From positions 1 to 54,722 of the forward strand of contig CAMEON010000006.1 in the NCBI GenBank assembly GCA_945929845.1: a stretch of DNA of 54,722 bases, given 5' to 3'. The translations under genes were made by a program, and so were the position numbers. Position 1 is the stretch's first letter; the number at the start of each line of letters is the position of its first letter. A model generated the notes under the pieces. It was not told the DNA's origin. It ran no database searches and was given only the letters and a program-made list of their open reading frames with translations. The stretch is from an uncultured Clostridia bacterium. Its GTDB lineage: Bacteria > Bacillota > Clostridia > Oscillospirales > CAG-272. Of the stretch, positions 24,203 to 32,729 are shown in pieces.

Positions 24203-25050
24203 CAAAAGAGAGAGAGACAGATACAAAGACCACCGACACGGTGGCGCAGAATCCGCTTTCCGCCTATGAGCGGATGAAGCTGGTGCGCTCCCAGAACAGA
24301 CCCAAGGGCTCCGATTTCGTGGAGCGGCTGTTCACCGACCGCATCCAGTGCTGTGGCGACCGCCGCTTCGCCGAGGATCCCGCCATTCTGGCCGGTATCG
24401 GGTACTTAGGGGACAGGCCTGTCACCTACATTGCCATTGACAAGGGAAAAGATCTGGCTGACCGGATGCAGAAGCACTTTGGTTGTCCCATGCCGGAGGG
24501 GTACCGCAAGGCACTCCGGCACATGAAGCTGGCAGAGAAGTTCGGCCGTCCTGTCATTGCGCTGATCGACACCCTGGGCGCCTACTGCGGTGCCGACGGT
24601 GAGGAAAGGGGACAGGGTCAGGCCATCGCCGAGAATCTGGTGGAAATGATGGGTCTGCGCACCCCGGTCATTTCCGTGGTCATCGGGGAAGGGGGCAGTG
24701 GCGGTGCCCTGGCTCTGGGCGTGGCGGATCGGGTATACATGCTGGAGAATGCGGTGTACTCTGTCATCACGCCGGACGGATGCGCCAGCATCATATGGAA
24801 GGATGCCGGGCGGGTACACGATGCCGCCGACTGCCTGCACATCACAGCAGAGGATATGGTCCGCTTCGGCGTGGCAGAGGGCATCATAAAGGAAGATTTC
24901 GACCGATTTGACAGCATGTGCATGGATCTGAAGAAACTGCTCCTGCGGGATATTGATGCACTTTCCTCACAGTCCACGACCCGTCTGTTAAAGAATCGCT
25001 ACAACCGGTTCCGCAGGATCGGTATATTTGAAGAACCGCAGGAGCAGTGA
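24199..25050 (+). CDS. accA: Acetyl-CoA carboxylase carboxyltransferase, alpha subunit
   Basis: A 283-residue alpha subunit: RPKGSDFVERLFTDRIQCCGDRRFAEDPAILAGIGYL, cited here by residues 30-67, GCPMPEGYRKALRHMKLAEKFGRPVIALIDT, EERGQGQAIAENL and VIGEGGSGGALALGVADRVYMLENAVYSVITPDGCASI are all typical. The biotin carrier (accB) and carboxylase (accC) needed for a working enzyme are not in this cluster and must lie elsewhere. Followed 12 bp later by an acyl-CoA synthetase gene. Confidence 0.96.
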   Translation: MTKERETDTKTTDTVAQNPLSAYERMKLVRSQNRPKGSDFVERLFTDRIQCCGDRRFAEDPAILAGIGYLGDRPVTYIAIDKGKDLADRMQKHFGCPMPEGYRKALRHMKLAEKFGRPVIALIDTLGAYCGADGEERGQGQAIAENLVEMMGLRTPVISVVIGEGGSGGALALGVADRVYMLENAVYSVITPDGCASIIWKDAGRVHDAADCLHITAEDMVRFGVAEGIIKEDFDRFDSMCMDLKKLLLRDIDALSSQSTTRLLKNRYNRFRRIGIFEEPQEQ

Positions 25051-25062
25051 GGAAACAGAAGC

Positions 25063-26751
25063 ATGGAACCATTGTACAAAGAGTACTGTACTATCCGGCC
25101 GGACGGGGGTATGGAGTTGCACATTCCGGAAGACTTCAATTTCGCCTATGATGTGGTGGATCGTATCGCCAGGGAGGAGCCGGAGCGGCGGGCCTTGGTC
25201 TGGTCTCAGGATGAAAGCTGCATCCTGTACCCCTGTACAGATGTCCATGAGCGCACCTTCACCTTTGGCGACCTGTCCAGGCTGTCCTCCCAGGCGGCTC
25301 ATTGCCTGGCTAAGCGGGGGATCGGCAAGGGAGACCGGGTCCTGCTCATGCTGAAGCGGCATTACACCTACTGGTACCTTCTGCTGGCTCTGCACAAGCT
25401 GGGGGCGGTGGCTCTGCCCGCCGCCTGTATGCTCAACCAGGAGGAGCTGATCCACCGGATACAGACCACGAACATCGGGCATGTCATCTGCCTGGGCGAG
25501 CCGTTCCTGTGTGAGAAGGTGCGCGCCGCCGCACAGGGTACCTCAGTCAGGGGACTCTATTGCGTTGGTGCGGAGCAACCGGGCTTTGAACGGCTGGACA
25601 ATGCCGTGGAGGACTACCCGGAAACCTTTGACCGCATCTGGACAAGTGTAGCCGATCCCATCCTGCTTTACTTCACCTCCGGTACCACCGGGGCCTCCAA
25701 GCTGGTGCTCCAGGACGGAGCCTACCCGCTGGCTCACATCCCGACGGCGCTCCTGTGGCAGAATGTCCGGGACAGAGGCCTGCACCTGTCGGTGGCAGAC
25801 ACCGGCTGGGCTAAGGCTTCCTGGGGGAAGATCTACGGCCAGTGGCTGTGCGGCAGTGCGGTGATGGCTTATGATTACGATGCCTTCTCCGCCGTCCGCA
25901 TGATGGATATGATCAACACCCAGAGGGTGACTACCTTCTGTGCCCCGCCCACCATTTACCGATTCCTGGTCAAGAACAACCTGGTGAAAGACGGCTTCGG
26001 CACCGTAGAGTACGCCGTCACGGCCGGGGAAGCACTGAATGCGGAGATCATCAACAAGTTCCGGGAGCAGACTGGCCTCCAGATCCACGCCGGATACGGG
26101 CAGACAGAATCCACCCTCCTGGTGGGGGACTTTGTCGGTCAACCGGTATGCCCCGGCTCCATGGGCAAGCCATCCCCGCTGTACCATCCTGTCATTGTCA
26201 ACGAGGAGGGCAGGGAGACCGCTCCCGGCGAACTGGGGGAGATCGTCATCCCGCCCGAGGGTCGGTGCAATGCGGGGCTGTGCCTCCCGCCGACGGCGGA
26301 CATGGACATGGGCGGCACCGTCTGGGACGGGGATCTGTACCGCACCGGGGATATTGCCTACCGGGACGAGAACGGGTACTTCTGGTTTGTGGGCAGGGTG
26401 GACGATGTGATCAAGTCCAGCGGCTACCGGATCAGCCCCTTTGAGGTGGAGAGCATCCTGATCCAGCACCCAGCCGTGATGGAGTGTGCCGTCACCGGTG
26501 TCAGGGATGAGGATCGGGGCTTCGTGGTCAAGGCCACCGTGGTGCTCCGGGAAGGGTACACCCCCGACCGGGCTATGACCAATACCCTGCGCAACTTTGT
26601 CAAGGAAAAGACCGCCGACTATAAGGTACCGAGGATCATTGACTATGTCCATGCGCTTCCCAAGACCTTCAGCGGGAAGATCCGCCATGTGGAGATCCGC
26701 AACTCCGATGCCGGAGCAGGCAAAGCCGGAGGGGCGGAGAAGCATTCATAA
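25063..26751 (+). CDS. AMP-dependent acyl-CoA synthetase, medium-chain type
   Basis: A 562-residue adenylate-forming ligase. P-loop-like YFTSGTTGASK (about 203-213), A5-type GYGQTESTLLVG, A7 YRTGDIAYRDENGYFWFVGR, A8 DDVIKSSGYRISPFEVES and the C-terminal catalytic lysine in PKTFSGKIRHVEI are all present. The VADTGWAKASWGKIYG segment is typical of the medium-chain/acetyl-CoA-synthetase-like group. It activates a free acid with ATP and CoA. Directly after accA, it could feed exogenous or branched/medium-chain acids to fatty acid synthesis, but the substrate is unknown. Confidence 0.92.
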   Translation: MEPLYKEYCTIRPDGGMELHIPEDFNFAYDVVDRIAREEPERRALVWSQDESCILYPCTDVHERTFTFGDLSRLSSQAAHCLAKRGIGKGDRVLLMLKRHYTYWYLLLALHKLGAVALPAACMLNQEELIHRIQTTNIGHVICLGEPFLCEKVRAAAQGTSVRGLYCVGAEQPGFERLDNAVEDYPETFDRIWTSVADPILLYFTSGTTGASKLVLQDGAYPLAHIPTALLWQNVRDRGLHLSVADTGWAKASWGKIYGQWLCGSAVMAYDYDAFSAVRMMDMINTQRVTTFCAPPTIYRFLVKNNLVKDGFGTVEYAVTAGEALNAEIINKFREQTGLQIHAGYGQTESTLLVGDFVGQPVCPGSMGKPSPLYHPVIVNEEGRETAPGELGEIVIPPEGRCNAGLCLPPTADMDMGGTVWDGDLYRTGDIAYRDENGYFWFVGRVDDVIKSSGYRISPFEVESILIQHPAVMECAVTGVRDEDRGFVVKATVVLREGYTPDRAMTNTLRNFVKEKTADYKVPRIIDYVHALPKTFSGKIRHVEIRNSDAGAGKAGGAEKHS

Positions 26752-26788
26752 GGCATACCGGCGTGAGGAGAAGCAAGGAGGGGAAAAG

Positions 26789-27223
26789 ATGTTCACATAC
26801 AAAAGGAAAGTACAGTATCACGAGACGGACAAGATGGGCATCACCCACCATGCCAACTACATCAAGTGGATGGAGGAGGCTCGGGTGGCCTTCCTGGACA
26901 GCATCGGCCTCCCCTTCCGGAAGATGGAGGAGGGCGGCATCCTGTCTCCGGTGGTCGCCGTGTCGGTGGAATACAAAACGCCTTCCACCTTTGATGACGA
27001 GATCCAGGTAGAGGTAGGGGTGGAGAAGTACAACGGCGTGGAACTGAGCGTGCGCTATCTCATGAAGAATACCGCCACGGGATCTGTCGTCGCCACCGCT
27101 GCATCCCGGCACTGCTTCCTGAAGGACGGCCGTATCTGCTCCCTGAAGCGGGTAGCCGCTCCCATGCACGAAATTCTTGACCGGGTGGCCCGGGGGACAG
27201 ACACCGGGGAGACGAACGGGTAA
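26789..27223 (+). CDS. Acyl-CoA/acyl-ACP thioesterase, 4HBT hot-dog type
   Basis: A 144-residue YbgC/4HBT-like hydrolase. The active-site region is HETDKMGITHHANYIKWMEEAR (about 11-32), with the conserved Asp and the H-x-x-x-Y pair. It hydrolyses acyl thioesters. AAGGAGGGG just before ATG 26789 fixes the start; the longer frame reads into the ligase gene. Being paired with an acyl-CoA ligase and the fab genes suggests release or recycling of acyl chains; this is inference. A terminator follows at 27227. Confidence 0.9.
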   Translation: MFTYKRKVQYHETDKMGITHHANYIKWMEEARVAFLDSIGLPFRKMEEGGILSPVVAVSVEYKTPSTFDDEIQVEVGVEKYNGVELSVRYLMKNTATGSVVATAASRHCFLKDGRICSLKRVAAPMHEILDRVARGTDTGETNG

Positions 27224-27226
27224 AGC

Positions 27227-27258
27227 AAAAGGCAGAGACGATATGCGCTCTGCCTTTT
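27227..27258 (+). terminator. Intrinsic terminator of the fatty acid cluster
   Basis: AAAAGGCAGAG (27227-27237) pairs perfectly with CTCTGCCTTTT (27248-27258). It overlaps the stop-codon region of the thioesterase gene and ends in TTTTGTTT. Confidence 0.85.
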
Positions 27259-27313
27259 GTTTACGGCTGTTTTACAGTTCATGCACCGAACATGAGTGAA
27301 AACATGATTTGAG

Positions 27314-27334
27314 AGTCTTTGAAGGGGTCCGGGG
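27314..27334 (+). repeat. Hairpin repeat R2, copy 2 (partial)
   Basis: AGTCTTTGAAGGGGTCCGGGG is identical to the first 21 bases of copy 3 (45911-45931). The GGGGGAACTTTC hairpin half is absent here; only AAAGTTCTG remains nearby. Confidence 0.7.
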
Positions 27335-27409
27335 CAGTAAAAAAGTTCTGCGGAGGGAAGGAAAGAGCAGGGAAAAAGGGTAGCGTTTTTGAAAAAGACG
27401 GCTGCCCTC

Positions 27410-27570
27410 TTTCAAAAGCAGCCGAATGGTGGTATAATTATTTTATCATGAACAATCATCTCACCGAAGAAGGGTGTCCGCGTCCCTCATTTTTCACGAT
27501 CTGACACCCAATAACAACCAACGAGCAGAGACTGCGACCTCTCGACCCCACGCCTCCGCTCATTTTTTGA
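27410..27570 (+). ncRNA. Candidate structured small RNA with promoter and terminator
   Basis: Within the 500-bp gap between the thioesterase and DUF554 genes. TATAAT (27433-27438) has a weak -35 (TTTCAA, 27410-27415). Downstream, GGGTGTC (27473-27479) can pair with GACACCC (27503-27509). GAGCAGAG (27523-27530) can pair with CTCCGCTC (27554-27561, one mismatch), followed by ATTTTTTG. The transcript would be about 125 nt. No protein frame looks convincing and no known RNA family was recognised. The DUF554 gene has its own promoter further on. Confidence 0.4.
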
Positions 27571-27657
27571 CTTATTTACGGTCCCGCGTTCTCCCATACC
27601 CGACCTGAACTGTAACATTGAACCGGAACATTCTTATCATTCCTTGGAACATTCCTA

Positions 27658-27686
27658 TTGCTTTCCGAAGAAAAGTATGGTATAAT
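27658..27686 (+). promoter_or_regulatory. Sigma-A-type promoter for the DUF554 gene
   Basis: TTGCTT (27658-27663), 17-bp spacer, TATAAT (27681-27686), about 40 bp before ATG 27726. Confidence 0.7.
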
Positions 27687-27725
27687 AAAGGACGATTGAA
27701 CAGATCGCAGGGGGAAGGGTGTTAT

Positions 27726-28640
27726 ATGAAAGCATTGGGCGTGATAATCAATGTGCTGGCGGTGATCGTAGCCGGTGGTGTCGGTTCGATCTTCCGTGGG
27801 AAGCTGAAGACCCGCTATCAGGAGATCATCGTCCGGGGCGTGGGTCTTCTTGCTATGATTCTGGCCATTTTCGGAGTGATACAGAGCTGGTTCATATTCA
27901 AGGATAAGCAGATCGAACTGTCGGACTCCATCCTGGTGATCCTCGCCCTGCTGATCGGCTCCGTGCTGGGCGAGGCACTGGACATGGAGGACATCCTGAA
28001 TCGTCTCGGCCGCCTGTTCAAAAAGTTTGCAGGAGAGGAATTGACGGACGGGAAAAAGAAAAGACGCAAGCCGACAAACGCTCATGCGCAAGTTGCCTCG
28101 GCGACAGAAGGCAAGACCGTCACACAGAAAAAGGCGGACACCAACCGGACGGCAAAGAAACGGGTGCGCCTGTCTGAGCTACCGGTATACAACCTGCCAT
28201 CGGAGCGCTCCGGTCATCGGTTCGTGGACGGCTTCGTCATCGCCTCGCTGTTCGTCAGCATGAGCTCCCTGGTTCTGAACGGGGCTGTACAGAGCGTGGG
28301 CGGCAGTCCGGAGTTGTTGTACTACAAATCAGCCATTGACTTTGTGGCGGTGCTGGCCTTAGCCTCTGTGTATGGAACGGGGGTGTGCTTTGCGGCCGCA
28401 CCGTTGGCTCTGTGCGAGGGCGGTGCCACCATCCTGGCCGTGGTAGCCAGAGACTTCTTTACGGATACCCTGGTCAGACAGTTGTCTGTGATAGGGTCAG
28501 TGGTGGTTCTGCTGGTGGGTGTGAACCTGGCCTTCCGGAAGAAGTGGAAGGCGGCCAACATCATACCGGCTCTGCTCATCCCGGTGGTGTACTACTGGGT
28601 GAACGATGTGGTGGCCAAGCTGGCGGAAAAGGGAGCATGA
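27726..28640 (+). CDS. DUF554 family membrane protein with central charged insert
   Basis: A 304-residue membrane protein. The N-terminal half (IINVLAVIVAGGVGSIFRGKLKTR, ILAIFGVIQSWFIF, VILALLIGSVLGEALDMEDILNRLG) matches DUF554/YdfK-type proteins of unknown function, and the C-terminal half continues the helices (FVDGFVIASLFVSMSSLVLNG, SVIGSVVVLLVGVNLAF). Between them lies a Lys/Arg-rich, low-complexity insert of about 60-70 residues (KKKRRKPTNAHAQ...KKRVRLSELP), which makes it longer than the usual ~230 aa. GGGGGAAGGG before ATG 27726 fixes the start. Function unknown. Confidence 0.85.
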   Translation: MKALGVIINVLAVIVAGGVGSIFRGKLKTRYQEIIVRGVGLLAMILAIFGVIQSWFIFKDKQIELSDSILVILALLIGSVLGEALDMEDILNRLGRLFKKFAGEELTDGKKKRRKPTNAHAQVASATEGKTVTQKKADTNRTAKKRVRLSELPVYNLPSERSGHRFVDGFVIASLFVSMSSLVLNGAVQSVGGSPELLYYKSAIDFVAVLALASVYGTGVCFAAAPLALCEGGATILAVVARDFFTDTLVRQLSVIGSVVVLLVGVNLAFRKKWKAANIIPALLIPVVYYWVNDVVAKLAEKGA

Positions 28641-28719
28641 TCCGGAGGCCTGCCCGATGGCAGATCAATCCTTTGCAGGAACGGGTGCATTCCAAGCAGA
28701 ATTGAAAGGGAAACAAATC

Positions 28720-29904
28720 ATGGCGAAAAAGACAAAGGCAAAGGCCTACAGGGAGCGGCGTGCGGAAGAGCAGAAGGTGCTGAAAAAGCAGGGGCATAGG
28801 GCACGCCTGGACAAGGTGAAATCCTACCTGAAACGGTACTTCATTGATGCGATGGGCGGCATGGCACAAGGGCTGTTCGCCTCCCTGCTCATCGGAACCA
28901 TCCTGGGTACCCTGGGCGGATACATTCCCTGGGCACCGGCCAGAGACTTCCTGACCATGATCGCCACCGTGTGCAAGAATGATTTCGTGGTGGGTGCCGC
29001 CATCGGCATCGGCATGGCCAGAGCCATGGGCGCATCCCCTCTGGTCATGTACGCCTCGGCTGTGGTAGGCGCCGGAAGCTACTCCATCGGGCTGGTGTAT
29101 GATAAGCTGGCGGAAGGCCTTTCGGTGCTGGCCCACTATGTGCCGGGGGATGCCCTGGCAGAGGGAACCGGGAAGCTGATCGCCGGGCCGGGCGGTTGCT
29201 TTTTCGCCGTTATCCTGGCGGTGGAGCTGGGAATGCTGGTCTCCAAGAAGACCAAGCTGGACATTCTGGTCACACCTATCGTCACCATTGCCCCGGCGAT
29301 GCTCCTGGCTCGCCTGATCTCCCCCTATATCGCCTACGCTATGGCGGAGCTGGGTCAGTTCATCACCATGGCGACCACCTACCAGCCCTTCCTCATGGGT
29401 GTGGTTATTGCCGTTGTGGTGGGTATGATCCTCACCCTGCCCATTTCCAGCGCGGCCATCTGCGCCATGATCGGCATATCCGGCATCGCCGGCGGTGCGG
29501 CGGTGGTGGGATGCTGTGCCCAGATGGTGGGTTTTGCCGTCATCAGCTTCCGGGAGAACCGCTGGGGCGGCGTGGTCTCTCAGGGGCTGGGCACCTCCAT
29601 GTTGCAGATGGGGAACATCTGCCGCCGACCCCAGATCTGGATCCCGCCTACACTGGCCGCCGCGATCTGCGGCCCGCTGTCCACTATGCTGTTTAAGCTG
29701 GAATGCCAGGGGGTCTCGGCAGGTATGGGCACCTGCGGCCTGGTAGGCCCTATCGGTGTCATCACAGCTACCGGGACTTCACCGATGACCTGGATCGGCC
29801 TTGTCCTGTGCTGTGTGGTACTCCCCGGCGTGCTGTCCCTCTTGTTCAGCGAGGGAATGCGAAAGCTGGGCTGGATCAAGCCCGGCGACCTGAAGCTGGA
29901 GTGA
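28720..29904 (+). CDS. PTS IIC-like membrane transporter (EIIC_2 type)
   Basis: A 394-residue protein with a basic N-terminus (MAKKTKAKAYRERRAEEQK) and about ten hydrophobic segments. IGTILGTLGGYIPWAP, GAAIGIGMARAMGASPLVMYASAVVG and GISGIAGGAAVVGCCAQMVGFAVISFRENRWGG resemble the PTS_EIIC_2 family, stand-alone IIC-like proteins found without IIA/IIB partners. No IIA or IIB gene is near, so sugar phosphorylation is not implied. ATG 28720 has GAAAGGGAA upstream; an earlier ATG at 28657 is possible. Confidence 0.8.
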   Translation: MAKKTKAKAYRERRAEEQKVLKKQGHRARLDKVKSYLKRYFIDAMGGMAQGLFASLLIGTILGTLGGYIPWAPARDFLTMIATVCKNDFVVGAAIGIGMARAMGASPLVMYASAVVGAGSYSIGLVYDKLAEGLSVLAHYVPGDALAEGTGKLIAGPGGCFFAVILAVELGMLVSKKTKLDILVTPIVTIAPAMLLARLISPYIAYAMAELGQFITMATTYQPFLMGVVIAVVVGMILTLPISSAAICAMIGISGIAGGAAVVGCCAQMVGFAVISFRENRWGGVVSQGLGTSMLQMGNICRRPQIWIPPTLAAAICGPLSTMLFKLECQGVSAGMGTCGLVGPIGVITATGTSPMTWIGLVLCCVVLPGVLSLLFSEGMRKLGWIKPGDLKLE

Positions 29905-29959
29905 CGGAGGAGAACGGCAGAATACGAACCGTAACCTGTCCGGAGGCGTATCCTGAGAC

Positions 29960-30886
29960 ATGGAAGATAAGAATAAGACAAGAAGATCCGGCATCCTGTT
30001 GGCTCTGCTGGCGGCGGCACTGTATGCGGTCAGCTCCCCGCTGTCCAAGCTCCTGCTCACCTATGTGCCGTCTACCCTGATGGCCGGCCTGCTGTATATA
30101 GGTGCCGGGATTGGAATGCTACCCGTGGCACTGATCCGCAGGGTGCGGGGAACTGCTCATGGAAAGGCCGGAGCACCGTCCCGGCCGGAGGCCCGCCTTA
30201 CCCGCAGGGAATTGCCCTACACGGTGGCGATGATCCTGCTGGACATAGCCGCTCCCATCTGTCTGCTGGTGGGTCTGAGATCCACCACGGCGGCCAACGC
30301 CGCCCTTTTGAACAACTTTGAGATCGTGGCCACAGCCCTCATCGCCCTGCTCCTCTTCCGGGAGAAGATCAGCTCCCGGCTCTGGGCAGGGATCCTTTTC
30401 GTGACGCTGTCCTGCGGTCTGCTTTCCTTTGAGGATGTGTCCGGCTTGCAGTTTTCCGCCGGGTCACTGTTCATCCTGCTGGCCTGTGTGTGCTGGGGAT
30501 TTGAAAACAACTGCACCCGGAAAATATCCTCCAAGGATCCTTTGCAGATCGTCCTGCTCAAGGGCATATTCTCAGGGGCTGGCTCGGTGGTCATCGGCCT
30601 TTCTGTGGGGGAGAGGATCACCGCCCTCTGGAGCGTGTTCGCCGTGCTGGGCGTGGGTCTTGTGGCCTACGGGCTGAGCATCTTTTTCTATGTGTATGCC
30701 CAGCGGCTGATCGGTGCCGCAAGATGCAGTGCCTACTATGCGGTGGCACCCTTCATCAGCACGCTGTTGTCGCTGGTCATCTTCCGGGAAAAGCCGCCGA
30801 CCACCTACTTTGTTGCGCTGGCGCTCATGGCACTGGGAGCCTGGCTGTCCTCTCAGGATAAGCCGCTGTTTGCAAGGGGTAAATGA
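29960..30886 (+). CDS. EamA/DMT-family transporter
   Basis: A 308-residue protein with about ten membrane helices in two EamA repeats. The second shows SLFILLACVCWGFENNCTRKIS and GAARCSAYYAVAPFISTLLSLVIFREKP, both typical. Such proteins export or import small metabolites; the substrate cannot be inferred. GGAGGCG lies before ATG 29960. It follows the IIC-like gene by 55 bp and may be in the same transcript. The frame after its TGA stays open for 29 codons (see findings). Confidence 0.9.
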   Translation: MEDKNKTRRSGILLALLAAALYAVSSPLSKLLLTYVPSTLMAGLLYIGAGIGMLPVALIRRVRGTAHGKAGAPSRPEARLTRRELPYTVAMILLDIAAPICLLVGLRSTTAANAALLNNFEIVATALIALLLFREKISSRLWAGILFVTLSCGLLSFEDVSGLQFSAGSLFILLACVCWGFENNCTRKISSKDPLQIVLLKGIFSGAGSVVIGLSVGERITALWSVFAVLGVGLVAYGLSIFFYVYAQRLIGAARCSAYYAVAPFISTLLSLVIFREKPPTTYFVALALMALGAWLSSQDKPLFARGK

Positions 30887-31005
30887 AGTGTAAAAGTTCA
30901 GGCCGATGATGTGCTCCGCTGGTATGACCGTATGACCCGCACCATGCCTACCTGGTACAGGCAGCCGCACCCCTGAACAATTGGATCGTTTTTGGAATCA
31001 GGCAG

Positions 31006-31032
31006 AAAAGTCCGTCCCCGGGGCGGACTTTT
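31006..31032 (+). terminator. Intrinsic terminator upstream of spoIVA
   Basis: AAAAGTCCG (31006-31014) pairs with CGGACTTTT (31024-31032) and extends inward as CCCC/GGGG. It separates the EamA gene from spoIVA. The rest of 30887-31140 holds no gene I can support. Confidence 0.8.
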
Positions 31033-31140
31033 GGTTATGTTCCGTACGGCCGGACTGTAACATTTCCCGGACAGTAGTTCTATTTCTCCGATCCCTTCCG
31101 TATACTGAAACGACGAAAGGATACGGGAGGTAGAATTTCT

Positions 31141-32619
31141 ATGGCTGAACATTCCATCTACAAGGACATCGCCGAGCGGACAGGCGGAGATATTTATATC
31201 GGCGTGGTGGGGCCGGTGCGGTCCGGTAAATCCACCTTCATCAAGCGGTTCATGGAGTCGCTGGTGTTGCCCAACATGGGAGAGGGGTATTCCAGGGAGC
31301 GGGCCAGGGACGAAATGCCTCAGTCGGCGGCGGGTAAGACCGTGATGACCACCGAGCCGAAATTCATCCCGGATGAGGCGGTCACTGTACGGTTGGACGA
31401 TAGCGCCGCCATGAGGGTCAAGATGATCGACTGTGTGGGCTACCTGATCCCCGAGGCCATGGGCACAGTGGAGAACGGACAGCCCCGGATGGTGCGGACC
31501 CCGTGGAGTCAGGAGCCCATGCCCTTTACCGAGGCGGCAGAAATGGGCACCCACAAGGTCATCACGGAGCACGCCACCATCGGCATGCTGATCACCACAG
31601 ACGGCTCCATCGGCGAGATACCCCGGGAAAGCTATGTGGAAGCTGAGGAACGGGTGGTGGGCGAGCTGAAGGCCATGGGGAAGCCCTTCGCCATCATTCT
31701 CAATTCCGCCAGACCCGGCTCCGATGAAGCAGTGGCACTGGCCTATGAGCTGGAGTCCAAGTACGGCGTGCCGGTTGCACTGGTGTCCTGCCTGGATCTG
31801 GATGCAGAGGACATCCGGCACATCCTGGAGCTGGTGCTTCATGAGTTTCCTGTGGCTGAGGTGCGGATCCGCCTGCCGGAATGGACCTGCGCCCTGGAGC
31901 CGACCCACCGCATCCATGCCTCTCTCATCGCCGCCCTGCGACGGTCGGCGGATCGGGTCAGCAAGATCGGAGACATCCGGGAGGCGTTCGCTGACCTTTC
32001 GGATAACGAGTACATTGATAAGGCCACGGTGGACGAGGTGGATCTGGGTCGGGGATGCGCCCAGATCACGCTACATATGGCGGACGGCCTGTACTATCAG
32101 GTCATCAGTGAAATGACCGGCTTTGACATTGGCGGGGAGAAGGAGTTGATCGACCTTCTGACCCAGTTAGCCGGCATGAAAGCGGAGTATGACAAGGTAG
32201 CCGCCGCCCTTCACGACTGCGAGGAAAAGGGGTACGGTATTGTCATGCCGGATGTGGAGGATATGCGGCTGGATGAGCCGGAGATCGTTCGGCAATCCGG
32301 CGGGTACGGAGTCAGACTGCGGGCATCGGCCTCCTCGGTGCACATGATCCGTGCCAATATCGAGGCGGAGATCAACCCCATCGTGGGCAGTGAACAGCAG
32401 TCCGAGGATCTGGTGCGGTACATGCTGAAGGAATATGAAGAAGACCCCGGCCGGATATGGGACTCCAATATGTTCGGGAAGAGCCTGTACGAGTTGGTTA
32501 ACGAGGGCATCCACGCCAAGCTGGAGCATATGCCGGAGGCCTCCCGCACCAAGCTGTCCGAGACCCTGGAGCGCATCATCAACGAGGGAAGCGGCGGGCT
32601 GATCTGTATTCTCCTTTGA
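31141..32619 (+). CDS. spoIVA: Stage IV sporulation protein A
   Basis: A full-length (492 aa) spore-coat morphogenetic ATPase. It polymerises on the forespore outer membrane in the mother cell and forms the base on which the coat assembles. The N-terminal GTPase-like domain carries Walker A GPVRSGKST (about 24-32) and MIDCVGYLIPEAMG. The middle and C-terminal parts (ARPGSDEAVALAYELE, CALEPTHRIHASLI, SNMFGKSLYELVNEGIHAKL) match the family, and it ends with the typical hydrophobic GLICILL. GGGAGG (31125-31130) precedes the ATG. Sigma-E control is expected, but I could not identify a convincing sigma-E promoter. Strong evidence for a spore-forming lineage. Confidence 0.98.
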   Translation: MAEHSIYKDIAERTGGDIYIGVVGPVRSGKSTFIKRFMESLVLPNMGEGYSRERARDEMPQSAAGKTVMTTEPKFIPDEAVTVRLDDSAAMRVKMIDCVGYLIPEAMGTVENGQPRMVRTPWSQEPMPFTEAAEMGTHKVITEHATIGMLITTDGSIGEIPRESYVEAEERVVGELKAMGKPFAIILNSARPGSDEAVALAYELESKYGVPVALVSCLDLDAEDIRHILELVLHEFPVAEVRIRLPEWTCALEPTHRIHASLIAALRRSADRVSKIGDIREAFADLSDNEYIDKATVDEVDLGRGCAQITLHMADGLYYQVISEMTGFDIGGEKELIDLLTQLAGMKAEYDKVAAALHDCEEKGYGIVMPDVEDMRLDEPEIVRQSGGYGVRLRASASSVHMIRANIEAEINPIVGSEQQSEDLVRYMLKEYEEDPGRIWDSNMFGKSLYELVNEGIHAKLEHMPEASRTKLSETLERIINEGSGGLICILL

Positions 32620-32633
32620 ATCTTTGAATTACG

Positions 32634-32690
32634 CAAAAATGGGCAGGAAGCTGTAGGATCAAAGTCAGCTTTCTGCCCGATTTCGGGTTT
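32634..32690. terminator. Bidirectional terminator between spoIVA and murA
   Basis: GGGCAGGAAGCTG (32641-32653) pairs with CAGCTTTCTGCCC (32666-32678) with one G-T wobble. AAAAAT before it gives a U-run for the minus strand (murA). On the plus side CCCGATTTCGGGTTTTC adds a second small hairpin with T-run. Confidence 0.8.
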
Positions 32691-32729
32691 TCATATTCAG
32701 ACACAACAAAGGCAACGGTAGGCGGGCAC

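Noticed and set aside
27319-27504. 61-codon ORF in the gap after the thioesterase gene
   Set aside because: No ribosome binding site, it spans the R2 repeat and a promoter-like element, and its composition is not protein-like.
30896-30978. tRNA-like 7-bp acceptor pairing GTTCAGG/CCTGAAC
   Set aside because: No GGTTCGAATCC-type T-arm, no proper anticodon arm and no CCA-compatible discriminator structure; not a tRNA.
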